Below, piece after piece: positions 25,322 to 33,631 of a DNA stretch of 64,000 nucleotides. The notes beneath the pieces were generated by a model, which was given only the letters and a program-made list of their open reading frames with translations, was not told the DNA's origin and made no database searches. The position numbers were made by a program, and so were the translations under genes. Each line of letters begins with the position of its first letter. The first letter of the stretch is position 1. Source of the DNA: JALNYB01 sp963676235 (GTDB lineage Archaea; Thermoplasmatota; Thermoplasmata; Methanomassiliicoccales; Methanomethylophilaceae); contig OY781044.1 of assembly GCA_963676235.1 (NCBI GenBank), forward strand, positions 1,364,001 through 1,428,000. Reading direction: 5' to 3'.

Positions 25322-26722
25322 ATGAATGGTAAATTAATAGCGGCCATAGTTGCCGTGGCCATCATTGTATCTGGAGCAGGCGTTTATGCCCTGCTACAGA
25401 ATAATAGTGATAGTAAGGATTTGAATGTGAATTTGGAAGTCTATGGAAATGCAGACAAGGACTGGGACATAGACATAGACGATGTGAATCTTCTGAAGAA
25501 GTACATAGCGGCGGTATCATCGGATGATACGGACACTCTGTCCGATCTTGAAAGCAAGATCAATCTGACCTTCGCGGACGCTAATGTTGACGGCGCCATA
25601 AACAGTGCGGATGTCGATCAAGTTAATGCGATAATCGATGGTACTGAAGAAACTATATGGATACTTGATGGAATAGGCGAGACCCGTTCTGTAGGTACTG
25701 ATGTATCCAGTATAGGATGTGAGTACTATCAGAACACGGAATTGTGTCTTATTTTGGGCTTGGCTGACAAGATCACAGCCGTAGACAATGCCCCTTACCA
25801 ATATCTAGACTTCTATTTCAGTGATGATCAGCAGGGTAATGTTTCCAATCTTGTGAACATGTACGCTCCTGATTATGACTATGTTAATTCTTTGAACCTT
25901 GACACATTATTGATATTCAGCAGTACTTCAAGCTATGAAGCCAAGCAGGATAAACTGATAGATTGTGATGTCTTGTATCTAGGTCTCTACAATCCTGATT
26001 TGACTAACACTTCTAATTCCAGCTTCGTACAAGGTGTTCTCAAGGCAGGATATATATTCGGTGCAGTGGATCGTGCGGAAGGTTATCTCAACTGGATTTT
26101 GGATTATAGGGATAAGCTCTTGGATATATCGAATTCTATATCTGAGGATGAGAAACCCGTAGTAGCAATGTCTAATTATTCCAGCAGTGGGTATTTCTTT
26201 AAAGATACTGATGTGAATGTTCCACTCTATACGGATATCGATCCTCTCGGTCAGGCGATAATCCTCGCGGGAGGTACTAACATATTGTCTGTTATTGACG
26301 CCAACAGTTCCACTTCGTATTCGACCAAGGTTCTGGTGGATTCAATACTCAATGACGATCCGGATGTAGAGATAGATTATGTGTTCCTGCACATGGTGAA
26401 GTACACGTACAGTGCTCTTGTATTGGATTCCACACCAGACCATGGATATTTGGTGGATGATTATAAGGAGATAATCACAGGAGCTGAGGATGCCAGCAGC
26501 CGTTCTTTGCTTACGGATGAGGTCGTATCCCTCATAGCAGGTGATTTCAGGAACGGATGTACCGGAGGAGTTCTGCTTGCAGCGTATATCGGTAACATAA
26601 TCAACTCAGATTATTACTCGAGTATAGATCCCATACAGATGCATAATGAGTATGTCGAATGGATGGGAATCCAGGATTATGATGTCTCTGAGCATGGGGT
26701 ATTCATATACACAGCGAGCTGA
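25322..26722 (+). CDS. dockerin-like/periplasmic-binding-protein fusion (iron-complex ABC importer)
   Basis: 466 residues. Residues 1-25 form a signal anchor. Two calcium-binding dockerin-like repeats follow: GNADKDWDIDIDDVNLLKKY (about 43-62) and ADANVDGAINSADVDQVNAI (about 85-104). The remainder is a TroA/FepB-type metal-chelate binding domain, with VDNAPYQYLDFYF, DTLLIFSS and a C-terminal lobe LAGGTNILSV. It captures a metal complex outside the membrane and hands it to the FecCD permease. The N-terminal repeats could bind a cohesin-like partner or simply calcium. No lipobox Cys is evident. Confidence 0.7.
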   Translation: MNGKLIAAIVAVAIIVSGAGVYALLQNNSDSKDLNVNLEVYGNADKDWDIDIDDVNLLKKYIAAVSSDDTDTLSDLESKINLTFADANVDGAINSADVDQVNAIIDGTEETIWILDGIGETRSVGTDVSSIGCEYYQNTELCLILGLADKITAVDNAPYQYLDFYFSDDQQGNVSNLVNMYAPDYDYVNSLNLDTLLIFSSTSSYEAKQDKLIDCDVLYLGLYNPDLTNTSNSSFVQGVLKAGYIFGAVDRAEGYLNWILDYRDKLLDISNSISEDEKPVVAMSNYSSSGYFFKDTDVNVPLYTDIDPLGQAIILAGGTNILSVIDANSSTSYSTKVLVDSILNDDPDVEIDYVFLHMVKYTYSALVLDSTPDHGYLVDDYKEIITGAEDASSRSLLTDEVVSLIAGDFRNGCTGGVLLAAYIGNIINSDYYSSIDPIQMHNEYVEWMGIQDYDVSEHGVFIYTAS

Positions 26723-26730
26723 TTGAAATA

Positions 26731-26760
26731 GGGGGGCAAAGCCCCCTTCTTATTATTTTA
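26731..26760 (+). terminator. intra-operon hairpin with T-rich tail
   Basis: GGGGGC-AAA-GCCCCC (26732-26737 with 26741-26746) followed by TTCTTATTATTTT, between the binding-protein and permease genes. It probably limits read-through so that the binding protein is made in excess. Confidence 0.55.
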
Positions 26761-26771
26761 TAGATGATTTC

Positions 26772-27863
26772 ATGGGTAGATTAGCTAAGGTTTTGTTTGG
26801 TTCCAAAGAGGATGATTTGGATAGAGAAGCAGTTCGAAAGTCGCGTTCCAAGCGTGTTTTTTACATCTTGATAGTGGCGGTGCTCATGTTTGCTTTAGCA
26901 GCCTACTCCATTACAATAAGTTCCACCAACATAACTCCGATGCAGGTTTACGAAACATTGATCAATCAGTTGATACCAGGATTGTTTGACATACCTAGTA
27001 AGACACAGCAGATCGTTATGAAGGTCTATGCGCCTAGAGTCCTTATGGCCGTGTTTGTGGGAGGCATATTGGCGCTTGGAGGTTGTATAGTTCAGACGAT
27101 ATTGAAGAACCCATTGGCCACTCCATATACGCTGGGTGTCTCATCTAGTGCCGCATTTGGTGCGGGACTCTCGATAATCCTCGGGATATCAGCTGCAGTC
27201 GGAGTATATGGTACGATGATTAACGCCTTTTTATTCTCGTTGATCCCTGCAGCGATAATCTTGTTGGCATCCGCACGGAGAAGTATGATGGCAACCACAT
27301 TGATCCTCGTCGGCATATCCATATCATATATGTTCAGTGCGGCCAATACAATAATGCAGTACTTTGGTAGTGCGGATGCCGTTAAACAGGCGATGTTCTG
27401 GGCGGTAGGGGATCTGAACAATGCCACTTTGAGTCAGGTGCCATATGTTGCAGTGACTCTGATATTCACATTGGTTATGTCTCTGTGGTTGATGAAGGAT
27501 ATCGATATCATGAGAATGGGAGATGATACGGCCACTGCACTGGGGGTCAACGTCAAGAGGACCAGAACATCAGCTATAATACTGGCATGTTTCTCAACCG
27601 CTATCGCGGTGAGTTTCGTCGGTGCCATCGGGTTCATATGTCTGCTTGCACCGCAGATATCCAAGATATTCGTGGGCGGAAATCTACGTTATCTGATTCC
27701 TGCATCAATGTTCACAGGTTCTTTGCTTTTGGTGATCGCAGATATAATAGCAAAGGATCTGATCAATCCGGTCATACTACCGGTGGGAGCCATAACCGCT
27801 CTCATAGGTGCCCCTGTGTTGATATATCTTCTACTTCGCAACAAGAACATGGTGGTGAGCTGA
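26772..27863 (+). CDS. FecCD/BtuC-type ABC permease
   Basis: 363 residues, about ten membrane helices after a basic N-terminus. Family features include YAPRVLMAVFVGGILALGGCIVQTILKNPLA, ATPYTLGVSSSAAFGAG, and the coupling-helix region GDDTATALGVNV. It forms the membrane channel for siderophore, haem or corrinoid import with the ATPase at 24469 and the binding protein at 25322. Its stop overlaps the start of the methyltransferase by one base. Confidence 0.8.
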   Translation: MGRLAKVLFGSKEDDLDREAVRKSRSKRVFYILIVAVLMFALAAYSITISSTNITPMQVYETLINQLIPGLFDIPSKTQQIVMKVYAPRVLMAVFVGGILALGGCIVQTILKNPLATPYTLGVSSSAAFGAGLSIILGISAAVGVYGTMINAFLFSLIPAAIILLASARRSMMATTLILVGISISYMFSAANTIMQYFGSADAVKQAMFWAVGDLNNATLSQVPYVAVTLIFTLVMSLWLMKDIDIMRMGDDTATALGVNVKRTRTSAIILACFSTAIAVSFVGAIGFICLLAPQISKIFVGGNLRYLIPASMFTGSLLLVIADIIAKDLINPVILPVGAITALIGAPVLIYLLLRNKNMVVS

Positions 27864-28690
27864 TGTTCTGTGATGATAATATTGTATGTATGCAATGGGA
27901 ACATGATAGAAACAGGCATCCATTCATCGGAGAATCGTTTTCAAAGGAGAGGATAATGGAGTGTTGGGATGACTGTGCGAGTACGTACACCGGCGAGGAG
28001 TACTCGAGCATACGTGATTCCATAATTGAAGACCTCTTCGTAAATGGTGTTCTTGATAAGGATTCTATACTTCTGGATATAGGTTGCGGGCCTGGACTGT
28101 TCGCCATACCTTTCACAAGATATGTGAAAAAAGTGTACTGCATAGATAGCAGCATTCCCATGTTGGAACGTTTATCATCCAATACCAAGGATGTCGAGGA
28201 TGGTAGGATCGAAGTTAGAAATTCCACATGGGAAGACATGAAACCCATATCTGGCGTGAATATAGTATTTTCATCATTGTGTCCAGCTTTGAACGATCCA
28301 GATAGCATATTGAGGATGGAGGCCTTTGCATCTGATCATTGTGTGTACATTTCATCGTGCAATCATGACCGTGGCATGGGATTGGAGATCTGGAATCGTT
28401 TGGGAAAAGACTACTCCTTCGAGGGGTATGACACCAAATATCCATATCAGTTCCTGCAGTCTAGGGGCCGGGACCCGATTCTTAAAATCTACACAGAGAT
28501 GGTGAAACGCAGGATGACCGTCGTACAGGCGAAAGATTCAGAACTGAGAAGGATATCGCAGTACAGGAAGATATCACCGGAGATCGAAGATATTGTTACA
28601 GATGTAGTGATGTCCCATCAGAAAGATGGATTCATCGACATCGAGCAGGAGATGAGGCTAGGTGTCATGGTATGGAAGCCGAAGTTATAA
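27863..28690 (+). CDS. class I SAM-dependent methyltransferase in the metal-uptake operon
   Basis: 275 residues from ATG 27863, which shares one base with the permease stop (TGATG). The Rossmann methyltransferase core is clear: ILLDIGCGPGLFAIPF (motif I), VYCIDSSIPML (acidic end of strand 2), then NIVFSSLCPAL (motif IV). The N-terminal helix region WDDCASTYTG is typical of small-molecule methyltransferases. Tight coupling to a FecCD importer suggests that it modifies the imported ligand, or a metallophore made for it. The substrate is unknown. Confidence 0.7.
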   Translation: MFCDDNIVCMQWEHDRNRHPFIGESFSKERIMECWDDCASTYTGEEYSSIRDSIIEDLFVNGVLDKDSILLDIGCGPGLFAIPFTRYVKKVYCIDSSIPMLERLSSNTKDVEDGRIEVRNSTWEDMKPISGVNIVFSSLCPALNDPDSILRMEAFASDHCVYISSCNHDRGMGLEIWNRLGKDYSFEGYDTKYPYQFLQSRGRDPILKIYTEMVKRRMTVVQAKDSELRRISQYRKISPEIEDIVTDVVMSHQKDGFIDIEQEMRLGVMVWKPKL

Positions 28691-29130
28691 TCATTTAACA
28701 AAATAAAAAGATCTTCAAAACCGATTATGCTGGTTATAAGGAGATTCTGTATTTCAGAAAAACTTCATTCAAAACTCAGAGGGCTGAACTATATATGAAT
28801 GTTGATCGCGGTCATTTTTTCCCTAAATATGATTTGCTCTGTGTTGTGTTGATAGTTTCGGTCACGCCAGGCCGTTCTGTGGTTATATTTGTGATCATTG
28901 TAAAAATAGTGTGGATGTTCGATTCCTGTATAGAAGAACCGAAGGCTACTGTAAAAATCTGGATATTTGCAAAATTAAGAGCGAACTCTTTCAAGAATAA
29001 TCTGTTAAAGTCATAGTATTAAATATCTATTGGCGATTATAACGCCATCCAAGGGACAGAGTGTATAAAACAATGATAATATCGAATTAAAACATTGAAA
29101 CTCTTCTATTAAGGATACAAGGTGAATGAA
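28691..29130. other. 440-base intergenic region
   Basis: It holds the promoter area of the ABC exporter genes, with the GGTGA ribosome-binding site at 29121-29125. A 73-codon frame at 28795-29016 is hydrophobic in part, but has no ribosome-binding site and an equally long frame opposes it, so I do not call it. Nothing else is seen. Confidence 0.45.
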
Positions 29131-30072
29131 ATGACAAACAATTTTCCGATAGATGTTGTCGGCCTAAGGAAGGAATACAAAAACTTCGTGGCTGTAGATA
29201 ACCTCGATCTGAAAGTAGAACGCAATAGTTTTACAGGATTGTTAGGACCCAACGGTGCAGGTAAAAGTACCACACTCAAGATCCTCACGAACCTGATAAA
29301 CGCGACCAGCGGAAATGCCTATCTCAACGGGATAGATGTCACAAAGGACTCCAAAGCAGCATTGATCGGCGTAGGAACTGTAGTGGAAACACCAGAATTC
29401 TATAGCTATCTTACTCCAAAGGAGACTTTTTCCTATATCGGCGAAATATTCGGAATGACCAACGAAGCAATATCTTCAGAGACCGACGAGATCTTGGAAA
29501 AAGTAAAGATGATGGATTGGGGCGACAAAAAACTTGGAACATTCTCGAAAGGAATGAGGCAAAGGATAGCATTAGGATTATCTTTGATGAACAATCCAAG
29601 TATCATTATCCTCGATGAACCCACTTCTGGACTCGATCCTAGAGGAATGGCAGAGACCAGAGAGATATTGAAGGATATAAGAAAAAATTCTAAGGATCTC
29701 ACAATACTGATGAGCTCACACATATTGCACGAAGTGAATGATCTGTGCGATCATGTAGCATTGATCAATCACGGAAAGATGTTGATACAGGATAAGACCG
29801 AGTCAATAACGCATTTGAACAAGACCCGTAAACTCAGTCTGAACCTCGTCGGAGGTCCGACCGATTCAGCGATCGAAAAAATATCCGGGCTTCCAAACGT
29901 TACAAAGGTATCGATAGAAGCGAAGACTGTCGCAGTCCTCTTCGAAGGAGATGACGGTGATCAAGCAGATTTCTTCAACAATGTTTCCAAACTCGGCGTT
30001 GGTGCGTACAATTTAAACGAAGAAGACGCTTTAGAAGCGGTCTATTTGAATATGATCAAGGAGACGAGGTGA
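29131..30072 (+). CDS. ABC exporter ATP-binding protein (CcmA type)
   Basis: About 313 residues. Walker A is GPNGAGKSTT, the signature is FSKGMRQRIALG, Walker B is IIILDEPTSGLDP, and the switch His is in SSHILHEV. The C-terminal 90 residues form the small accessory domain common in drug or lipid exporters. ATG 29131 is chosen because GGTGA lies 5 bases upstream; GTG 29122 is less likely. It is coupled to the permease that follows. Confidence 0.75.
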   Translation: MTNNFPIDVVGLRKEYKNFVAVDNLDLKVERNSFTGLLGPNGAGKSTTLKILTNLINATSGNAYLNGIDVTKDSKAALIGVGTVVETPEFYSYLTPKETFSYIGEIFGMTNEAISSETDEILEKVKMMDWGDKKLGTFSKGMRQRIALGLSLMNNPSIIILDEPTSGLDPRGMAETREILKDIRKNSKDLTILMSSHILHEVNDLCDHVALINHGKMLIQDKTESITHLNKTRKLSLNLVGGPTDSAIEKISGLPNVTKVSIEAKTVAVLFEGDDGDQADFFNNVSKLGVGAYNLNEEDALEAVYLNMIKETR

Positions 30073-30077
30073 TTTAC

Positions 30078-30833
30078 TTGACAGAATTGAATAAGAAAGA
30101 TGATTTAAGACAGTCAAGGGTTGTAATGAAATACGAATTCAGAAAACATCTCGAAGGAAAGAAGATCCTACTCTTCGGAGGATTGATCGTAGCGGTATTG
30201 TTGATGTTGACCGTTCTTCCTTATGTATTTGGTGACGGACTTCCTAAAGATGCTTCAAAACTAGGTTCTCTATATTTGATGTTCGTCAGTCTCATCGTAC
30301 TCGTTGCAGCAACGTTGTTCACTTCCGGTTCAATCTCTTCTGAGTTCGAAGAAAGAACTGCATTGATAATATTTACGAAACCGGTCAGAAAATGGTCCAT
30401 ATACTTAGGAAAATATGTTGCATCGTGCATGCTTGGAATAGCATTCATGGTTGCATATTATGCGATCGTATGTGCAGTATCATTGGCTGTAACAAGCTCT
30501 ATACCTCCAAATTTTGTTGCATCTTTAGGGCTGACCATATTGTACGTGTTAGCTACAGGTGGAATAGCGATAATGATCAGTTCTTTTGCAAAGAAAAGCA
30601 GTACTGCAGCCATATTGACATTCATAACGCTGTTGCTGCTTATCTCGATCGTAACTGGTGTGCTGATGATGAACAATGTGAACACTTGGTTCATGTTGGA
30701 TGATGCTTCTAATCACATATCTACGAGCATAACCTGTGAATCAGGTACGGGTGCCGCAGCCGGAGTTATGATTGTTTGGGCAGCGATAACGACTATTTTT
30801 GGATATTTCATATTCAAGAAGAGAGAATTTTAA
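30078..30833 (+). CDS. ABC-2 type exporter permease
   Basis: About 251 residues with six membrane helices. An ABC-2 profile is evident: SSEFEERTALIIFTKPVRKWSIYLGKY between helices 2 and 3. The start is probably TTG 30078, since GAGGTGA at 30064-30070 is ideally spaced; GTG 30069 lies inside that site. It pairs with the ATPase upstream. The cargo is unknown. Confidence 0.7.
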   Translation: MTELNKKDDLRQSRVVMKYEFRKHLEGKKILLFGGLIVAVLLMLTVLPYVFGDGLPKDASKLGSLYLMFVSLIVLVAATLFTSGSISSEFEERTALIIFTKPVRKWSIYLGKYVASCMLGIAFMVAYYAIVCAVSLAVTSSIPPNFVASLGLTILYVLATGGIAIMISSFAKKSSTAAILTFITLLLLISIVTGVLMMNNVNTWFMLDDASNHISTSITCESGTGAAAGVMIVWAAITTIFGYFIFKKREF

Positions 30834-30840
30834 ACACCTA

Positions 30841-30868
30841 GGGGGATTTCCCCCATTTTTATTTTTTT
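30841..30868 (+). terminator. terminator hairpin after the ABC exporter operon
   Basis: GGGGG-ATTT-CCCCC at 30841-30854, then ATTTTTATTTTTTT. This is a classic hairpin plus T-run on the plus strand. Confidence 0.65.
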
Positions 30869-30930
30869 ATAATAAAAATGTGGTCATCGAAAACGTTCAT
30901 TTTTGATTTTGGAACTGGTATTATCTGATT

Positions 30931-31155
30931 TCAGCCTTCGGTCTTGCTCCGCAGGAACCGAGGATTCAGTCCATACTCTGTTTTATGCCCATTCACCATC
31001 GGTTCTGCCTTGATATCATACCGAATACCATCAATCTACGTATTAAAGTGATTGAAATTGCATATCACGAATTCTGTGCCTTTCATCCTGTTGCGCCCAA
31101 CGTAAGTCAACTTCTGCATCGCGTCAGAGATGAGGGAGCTGCAACCCCACAACAT
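30931..31155 (-). other. 75-codon frame with one in-frame amber codon
   Basis: From ATG 31155 the minus strand reads 39 codons, an amber TAG (31036-31038), then 34 more codons to TGA at 30931-30933. The parts read ISDAMQKLTYVGRNRMKGTE and IDGIRYDIKAEPMVNGHKTE. If the host is a Methanomassiliicoccales member, UAG can encode pyrrolysine and the frame could be one protein. It could equally be a gene relic. No family recognised, so it is not called as a gene. Confidence 0.25.
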
Positions 31156-31203
31156 TTACATTTTTCATTTTAACACTTTCCTGCCGCCTGATGCGACGAC
31201 GAG

Positions 31204-31320
31204 ATGGAATATGATGGAGGGTGGTTCTGGTCTGCAATAATTATTTGCGCGGGCACAACTTGTAGCATAGTCGGAGCAGTTACAAATAATAACACATTAA
31301 AACTGCTGGAATTATTATGA
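31204..31320 (+). CDS. 38-residue hydrophobic peptide, first of a small-protein run
   Basis: It begins MEYDGGWFWSAIIICAG and continues TTCSIVGAV, so it has one possible membrane segment. The TGA stop overlaps the ATG of the next small ORF (ATGA), which supports real translation. No family recognised. Too short for confident calling alone. Confidence 0.4.
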   Translation: MEYDGGWFWSAIIICAGTTCSIVGAVTNNNTLKLLELL

Positions 31321-31496
31321 CTGGAGTAGGAATTGTATCAACAGGAATCAGACTCGCAGCTGCTGGTGTTGCGTATGCAACGGGTACCGCAACAGCAGCA
31401 ACCGCTGTGTATCTTGCATTCACGGCAACATCAGGGGTAACTTCAGATTTAGTTGGTGTTTGTTCTACTCTGAATGATAGCAAAAGACGCAGATAA
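31317..31496 (+). CDS. 59-residue Ala/Thr/Gly-rich hydrophobic protein
   Basis: The sequence starts MTGVGIVSTGIRLAAAGVAY, is hydrophobic and small-residue-rich up to about residue 48, and ends in a basic SKRRR tail. Composition and size resemble pore-forming peptides, holin-like proteins or uncleaved bacteriocin-type peptides, but there is no double-Gly leader or other defining motif. It is coupled by ATGA to the 38-codon ORF and is followed 38 bases later by the interrupted membrane-protein gene. Confidence 0.45.
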   Translation: MTGVGIVSTGIRLAAAGVAYATGTATAATAVYLAFTATSGVTSDLVGVCSTLNDSKRRR

Positions 31497-31534
31497 GTTC
31501 AAATATTTTTTTATTTTTATTTTATGGATGTGTG

Positions 31535-31610
31535 ATGATGAAATTATTGAACGATAAAGAAAAGAGATTGATTCAGATTGTATGGATATTGGCTTTGATG
31601 TCTATTATAG
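31535..31610 (+). pseudogene. 5' part of an IS-interrupted small membrane protein gene
   Basis: ATG 31535 (or 31538) opens MMKLLNDKEKRLIQIVWILA and the frame is cut at 31610 by IS 2; in the present sequence it stops just inside the element. Joining 31610 to 33288 (removing the IS and one TTATAG) continues in frame as ...SII-GVFIHVF... The ancestor would have about 101 residues. Third member of the small-protein run. Confidence 0.7.
31605..31610 (+). repeat. target-site duplication of IS 2, left copy (TTATAG)
   Basis: It is repeated exactly at 33282-33287, right next to the other end of the element. Confidence 0.8.
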
Positions 31611-33281
31611 CCTGAGTTCGACAGATGATTTCGAAATCGTAAGAATTTGACACTTGAGCATCCGCTATCACACATCATTTTACGTCATGTCTTTCAGGTC
31701 CTTTCCTGTGTTCCTAGGGGGCTTTCATCCCCCGCGAACACCCGAAACGACCACCATATCCCTGAGAATGCGTGAATTGAGAGGCTCGAAATTCGAATAT
31801 ACGCGTCTCGTCGCCTGCTTGCGGTCGTGAACATAGGTAACTGTCAAATTCTGCAGGGAATCTATGATGAATCTTGTAGAACGTTTCCTCAGTTCCGGCA
31901 TCTCATACCGCACCATCGAGACTATGACCTGAGCAAGAAAACACAGCAGAAGCGTTCCTTTCACGCTGTTCTCCGACCATACGCGCATCGGTTTCAGGTC
32001 GATATGGTTCTTCAGCGAGTCCATGAGCTTTTCCACCGTATCGCGTCTGCGGTAGATCGAGAACACATCCTTCGCTGTCAAATTCGAACTGCATTCGAGT
32101 TTGAAAAATCCTTCACGATTGTTCGATAGACGCTTGCGAACGTACTCGAAGCTGTCCACATCATTCGTCAACAGCTTGCCTTGGACACCCACGTTCAGCG
32201 ATATGAGCGGATTCCTCAACCGTTTCACGACCGTCTTGGATATGCGCAGCGTGCCGTCCTTCTTCCTGCGCATGACATCCTTCGCGTCCTCGACGCATCT
32301 CCACGAGCGACCGTCCAAAGCGGCCATCTTGTCGCGATACAATTTCTCGGAATAGAACAGGTACACGGTCCTCCCGGACGATTCGAACGTCTTCCTCTGG
32401 CAGTAAACGCCGTCCTCATCGTCGACGCAGCACGCCTCATCCTTGTAGAAACGGGATATCCATGCGTCGTCGGTGACGTTCAGGCGCTTCCTGGTGATAT
32501 ACCTCATGTTCTTTTCCGTGATCTTGTCCAGCACCTGCTTGGCATCCCCTCCTGCATCGAAAACGAACAATGAATCGTCGCGGAGGTCGCCGATGATATC
32601 GTCGACGATCTTCACGAATTGAATAGAATCGGATGCGTTCCCGCGATCCACCGAGAGGTCTATGGGAATGTTTATCGGATCGCGAAGCTCGGCGGCGCCG
32701 AAGTTCACCTGCCTCAGATCCGGCCGTTTGTCCCTGGAATAACCGAAATCGTACAATCCCGTTCCCTTCGCATACACTGCTACGGACGTCGTATCGATGT
32801 TCACGTCGGTATGCTCCAGATCGTAAATCGAGAACAATCCCCTACGCAGATGCACCAGCACCTCCGGCATGATCTCCCCGCAGCGTTCCACCGCGCGGTT
32901 GATCATCCTATGGCTCACCTCTCCCCGGATTCCCAACTCGTTCCTGACCTCCGGGGACTCCAGCCATCTTCCGCATCCCTCCACGGAGAAGTTCTCCGTC
33001 AGCCGATATGAAATGATGGCACACACCAATGGAAAAAGCGGATGCCCTCTGTTCTTGGCATCGTTGAAAACACGGTCCAATCCCAATTTTCCAAGATATT
33101 CCCTCACGCAGGCGATGGTACCAATCGGTACTGATTTATTCTCGTTCGGCTCTAGGACGAATGTCCTGAGTCGAAAGTGGTTTTTTGTCACAACAGAACA
33201 GATTCACTCGGGACACTTCTATTTTACGTCCAGTCATCCGATGTCGATCGATCATTTGCATCAGGTCCTGTCGAGTTCAGG
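31611..33281 (-). mobile_element. insertion sequence 2, IS4 superfamily, 1671 bp
   Basis: The ends are CCTGAGTTCGACAG (31611-31624) and CTGTCGAGTTCAGG (33268-33281), an inverted pair with 12 of 14 matches. TTATAG is duplicated outside. It carries a single minus-strand transposase gene and is GC-richer than its surroundings. The element differs from IS 1 in ends and transposase, yet makes the same 6-bp, AT-rich duplication. Confidence 0.85.
31725..33191 (-). CDS. transposase of IS 2 (DDE, IS4 superfamily)
   Basis: 488 residues, apparently intact. D133 lies in VNIDTTSVAVYA and D212 in LFVFDAGGDAK. The Glu is in IYRRRDTVEKLMDSLK, which matches Y-x2-R-x3-E-x6-K exactly. An N-terminal helical domain (ENFSVEGCGRWLESPEV) is typical of IS1634-type enzymes. 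It is only distantly similar to the transposase at 6339, so the two elements are independent families or subgroups. Confidence 0.9.
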   Translation of the reverse strand: MTKNHFRLRTFVLEPNENKSVPIGTIACVREYLGKLGLDRVFNDAKNRGHPLFPLVCAIISYRLTENFSVEGCGRWLESPEVRNELGIRGEVSHRMINRAVERCGEIMPEVLVHLRRGLFSIYDLEHTDVNIDTTSVAVYAKGTGLYDFGYSRDKRPDLRQVNFGAAELRDPINIPIDLSVDRGNASDSIQFVKIVDDIIGDLRDDSLFVFDAGGDAKQVLDKITEKNMRYITRKRLNVTDDAWISRFYKDEACCVDDEDGVYCQRKTFESSGRTVYLFYSEKLYRDKMAALDGRSWRCVEDAKDVMRRKKDGTLRISKTVVKRLRNPLISLNVGVQGKLLTNDVDSFEYVRKRLSNNREGFFKLECSSNLTAKDVFSIYRRRDTVEKLMDSLKNHIDLKPMRVWSENSVKGTLLLCFLAQVIVSMVRYEMPELRKRSTRFIIDSLQNLTVTYVHDRKQATRRVYSNFEPLNSRILRDMVVVSGVRGG

Positions 33282-33287
33282 TTATAG
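33282..33287 (+). repeat. target-site duplication of IS 2, right copy (TTATAG)
   Basis: Identical to 31605-31610; the interrupted reading frame resumes directly after it. Confidence 0.8.
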
Positions 33288-33517
33288 GAGTTTTCATCCA
33301 TGTTTTTGTAGTAGCATTATTTTTGCTTGCAATCATTATGATTATGGCCTCGAGCGATATTGCGAGGAGGATAGGACGGGCAGATTGGATGATGAGAACA
33401 GAATACGAAAAGGATGGGAAAAAAATAACCTATATTTCAGAATATGTGCAAATAACCTTTGCTGGGGCAATGGTAACTGCGTTTATTTGTCTTGTAGTCT
33501 CTGGTTTTTTGTTTTAA
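33288..33517 (+). pseudogene. 3' part of the IS-interrupted small membrane protein gene
   Basis: It continues the frame of 31535-31610: GVFIHVFVVALFLLAIIMIM (membrane), a soluble loop with DWMMRTEYEKDGKKITYISE, then a last membrane helix ITFAGAMVTAFICLVVSGFL. The whole protein would have two or three membrane segments. No family recognised. With the 38- and 59-residue proteins upstream it formed a three-gene set of tiny membrane proteins. Confidence 0.7.
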
Positions 33518-33574
33518 TAATATTATAAGCACTGCGATATCTTCATAATTGATTTTACGATTCAAAAAATAAGA

Positions 33575-33617
33575 GATCAGATCAAAGCACGAGATCGTTT
33601 CTCATGCTTTGCTGATC
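33575..33617. terminator. long imperfect hairpin between convergent genes
   Basis: GATCA...AAAGCA.GAG pairs with CTC.TGCTTT..TGATC across 33575-33617 and is followed by AAAAAAG on the plus strand. It sits between convergent stops at 33517 and 33632, so it is a likely bidirectional terminator. Confidence 0.45.
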
Positions 33618-33631
33618 AAAAAAGATTCAAT

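Noticed and set aside
28795..29016. 73-codon hydrophobic plus-strand frame in the gap before the ABC exporter
   Set aside because: An equally open frame lies on the other strand, no ribosome-binding site is present, and codon pattern gives no support.
30985..31173. 62-codon plus-strand frame rich in His and Ile
   Set aside because: No start signal and no family; it opposes the amber-containing frame and looks like a shadow.
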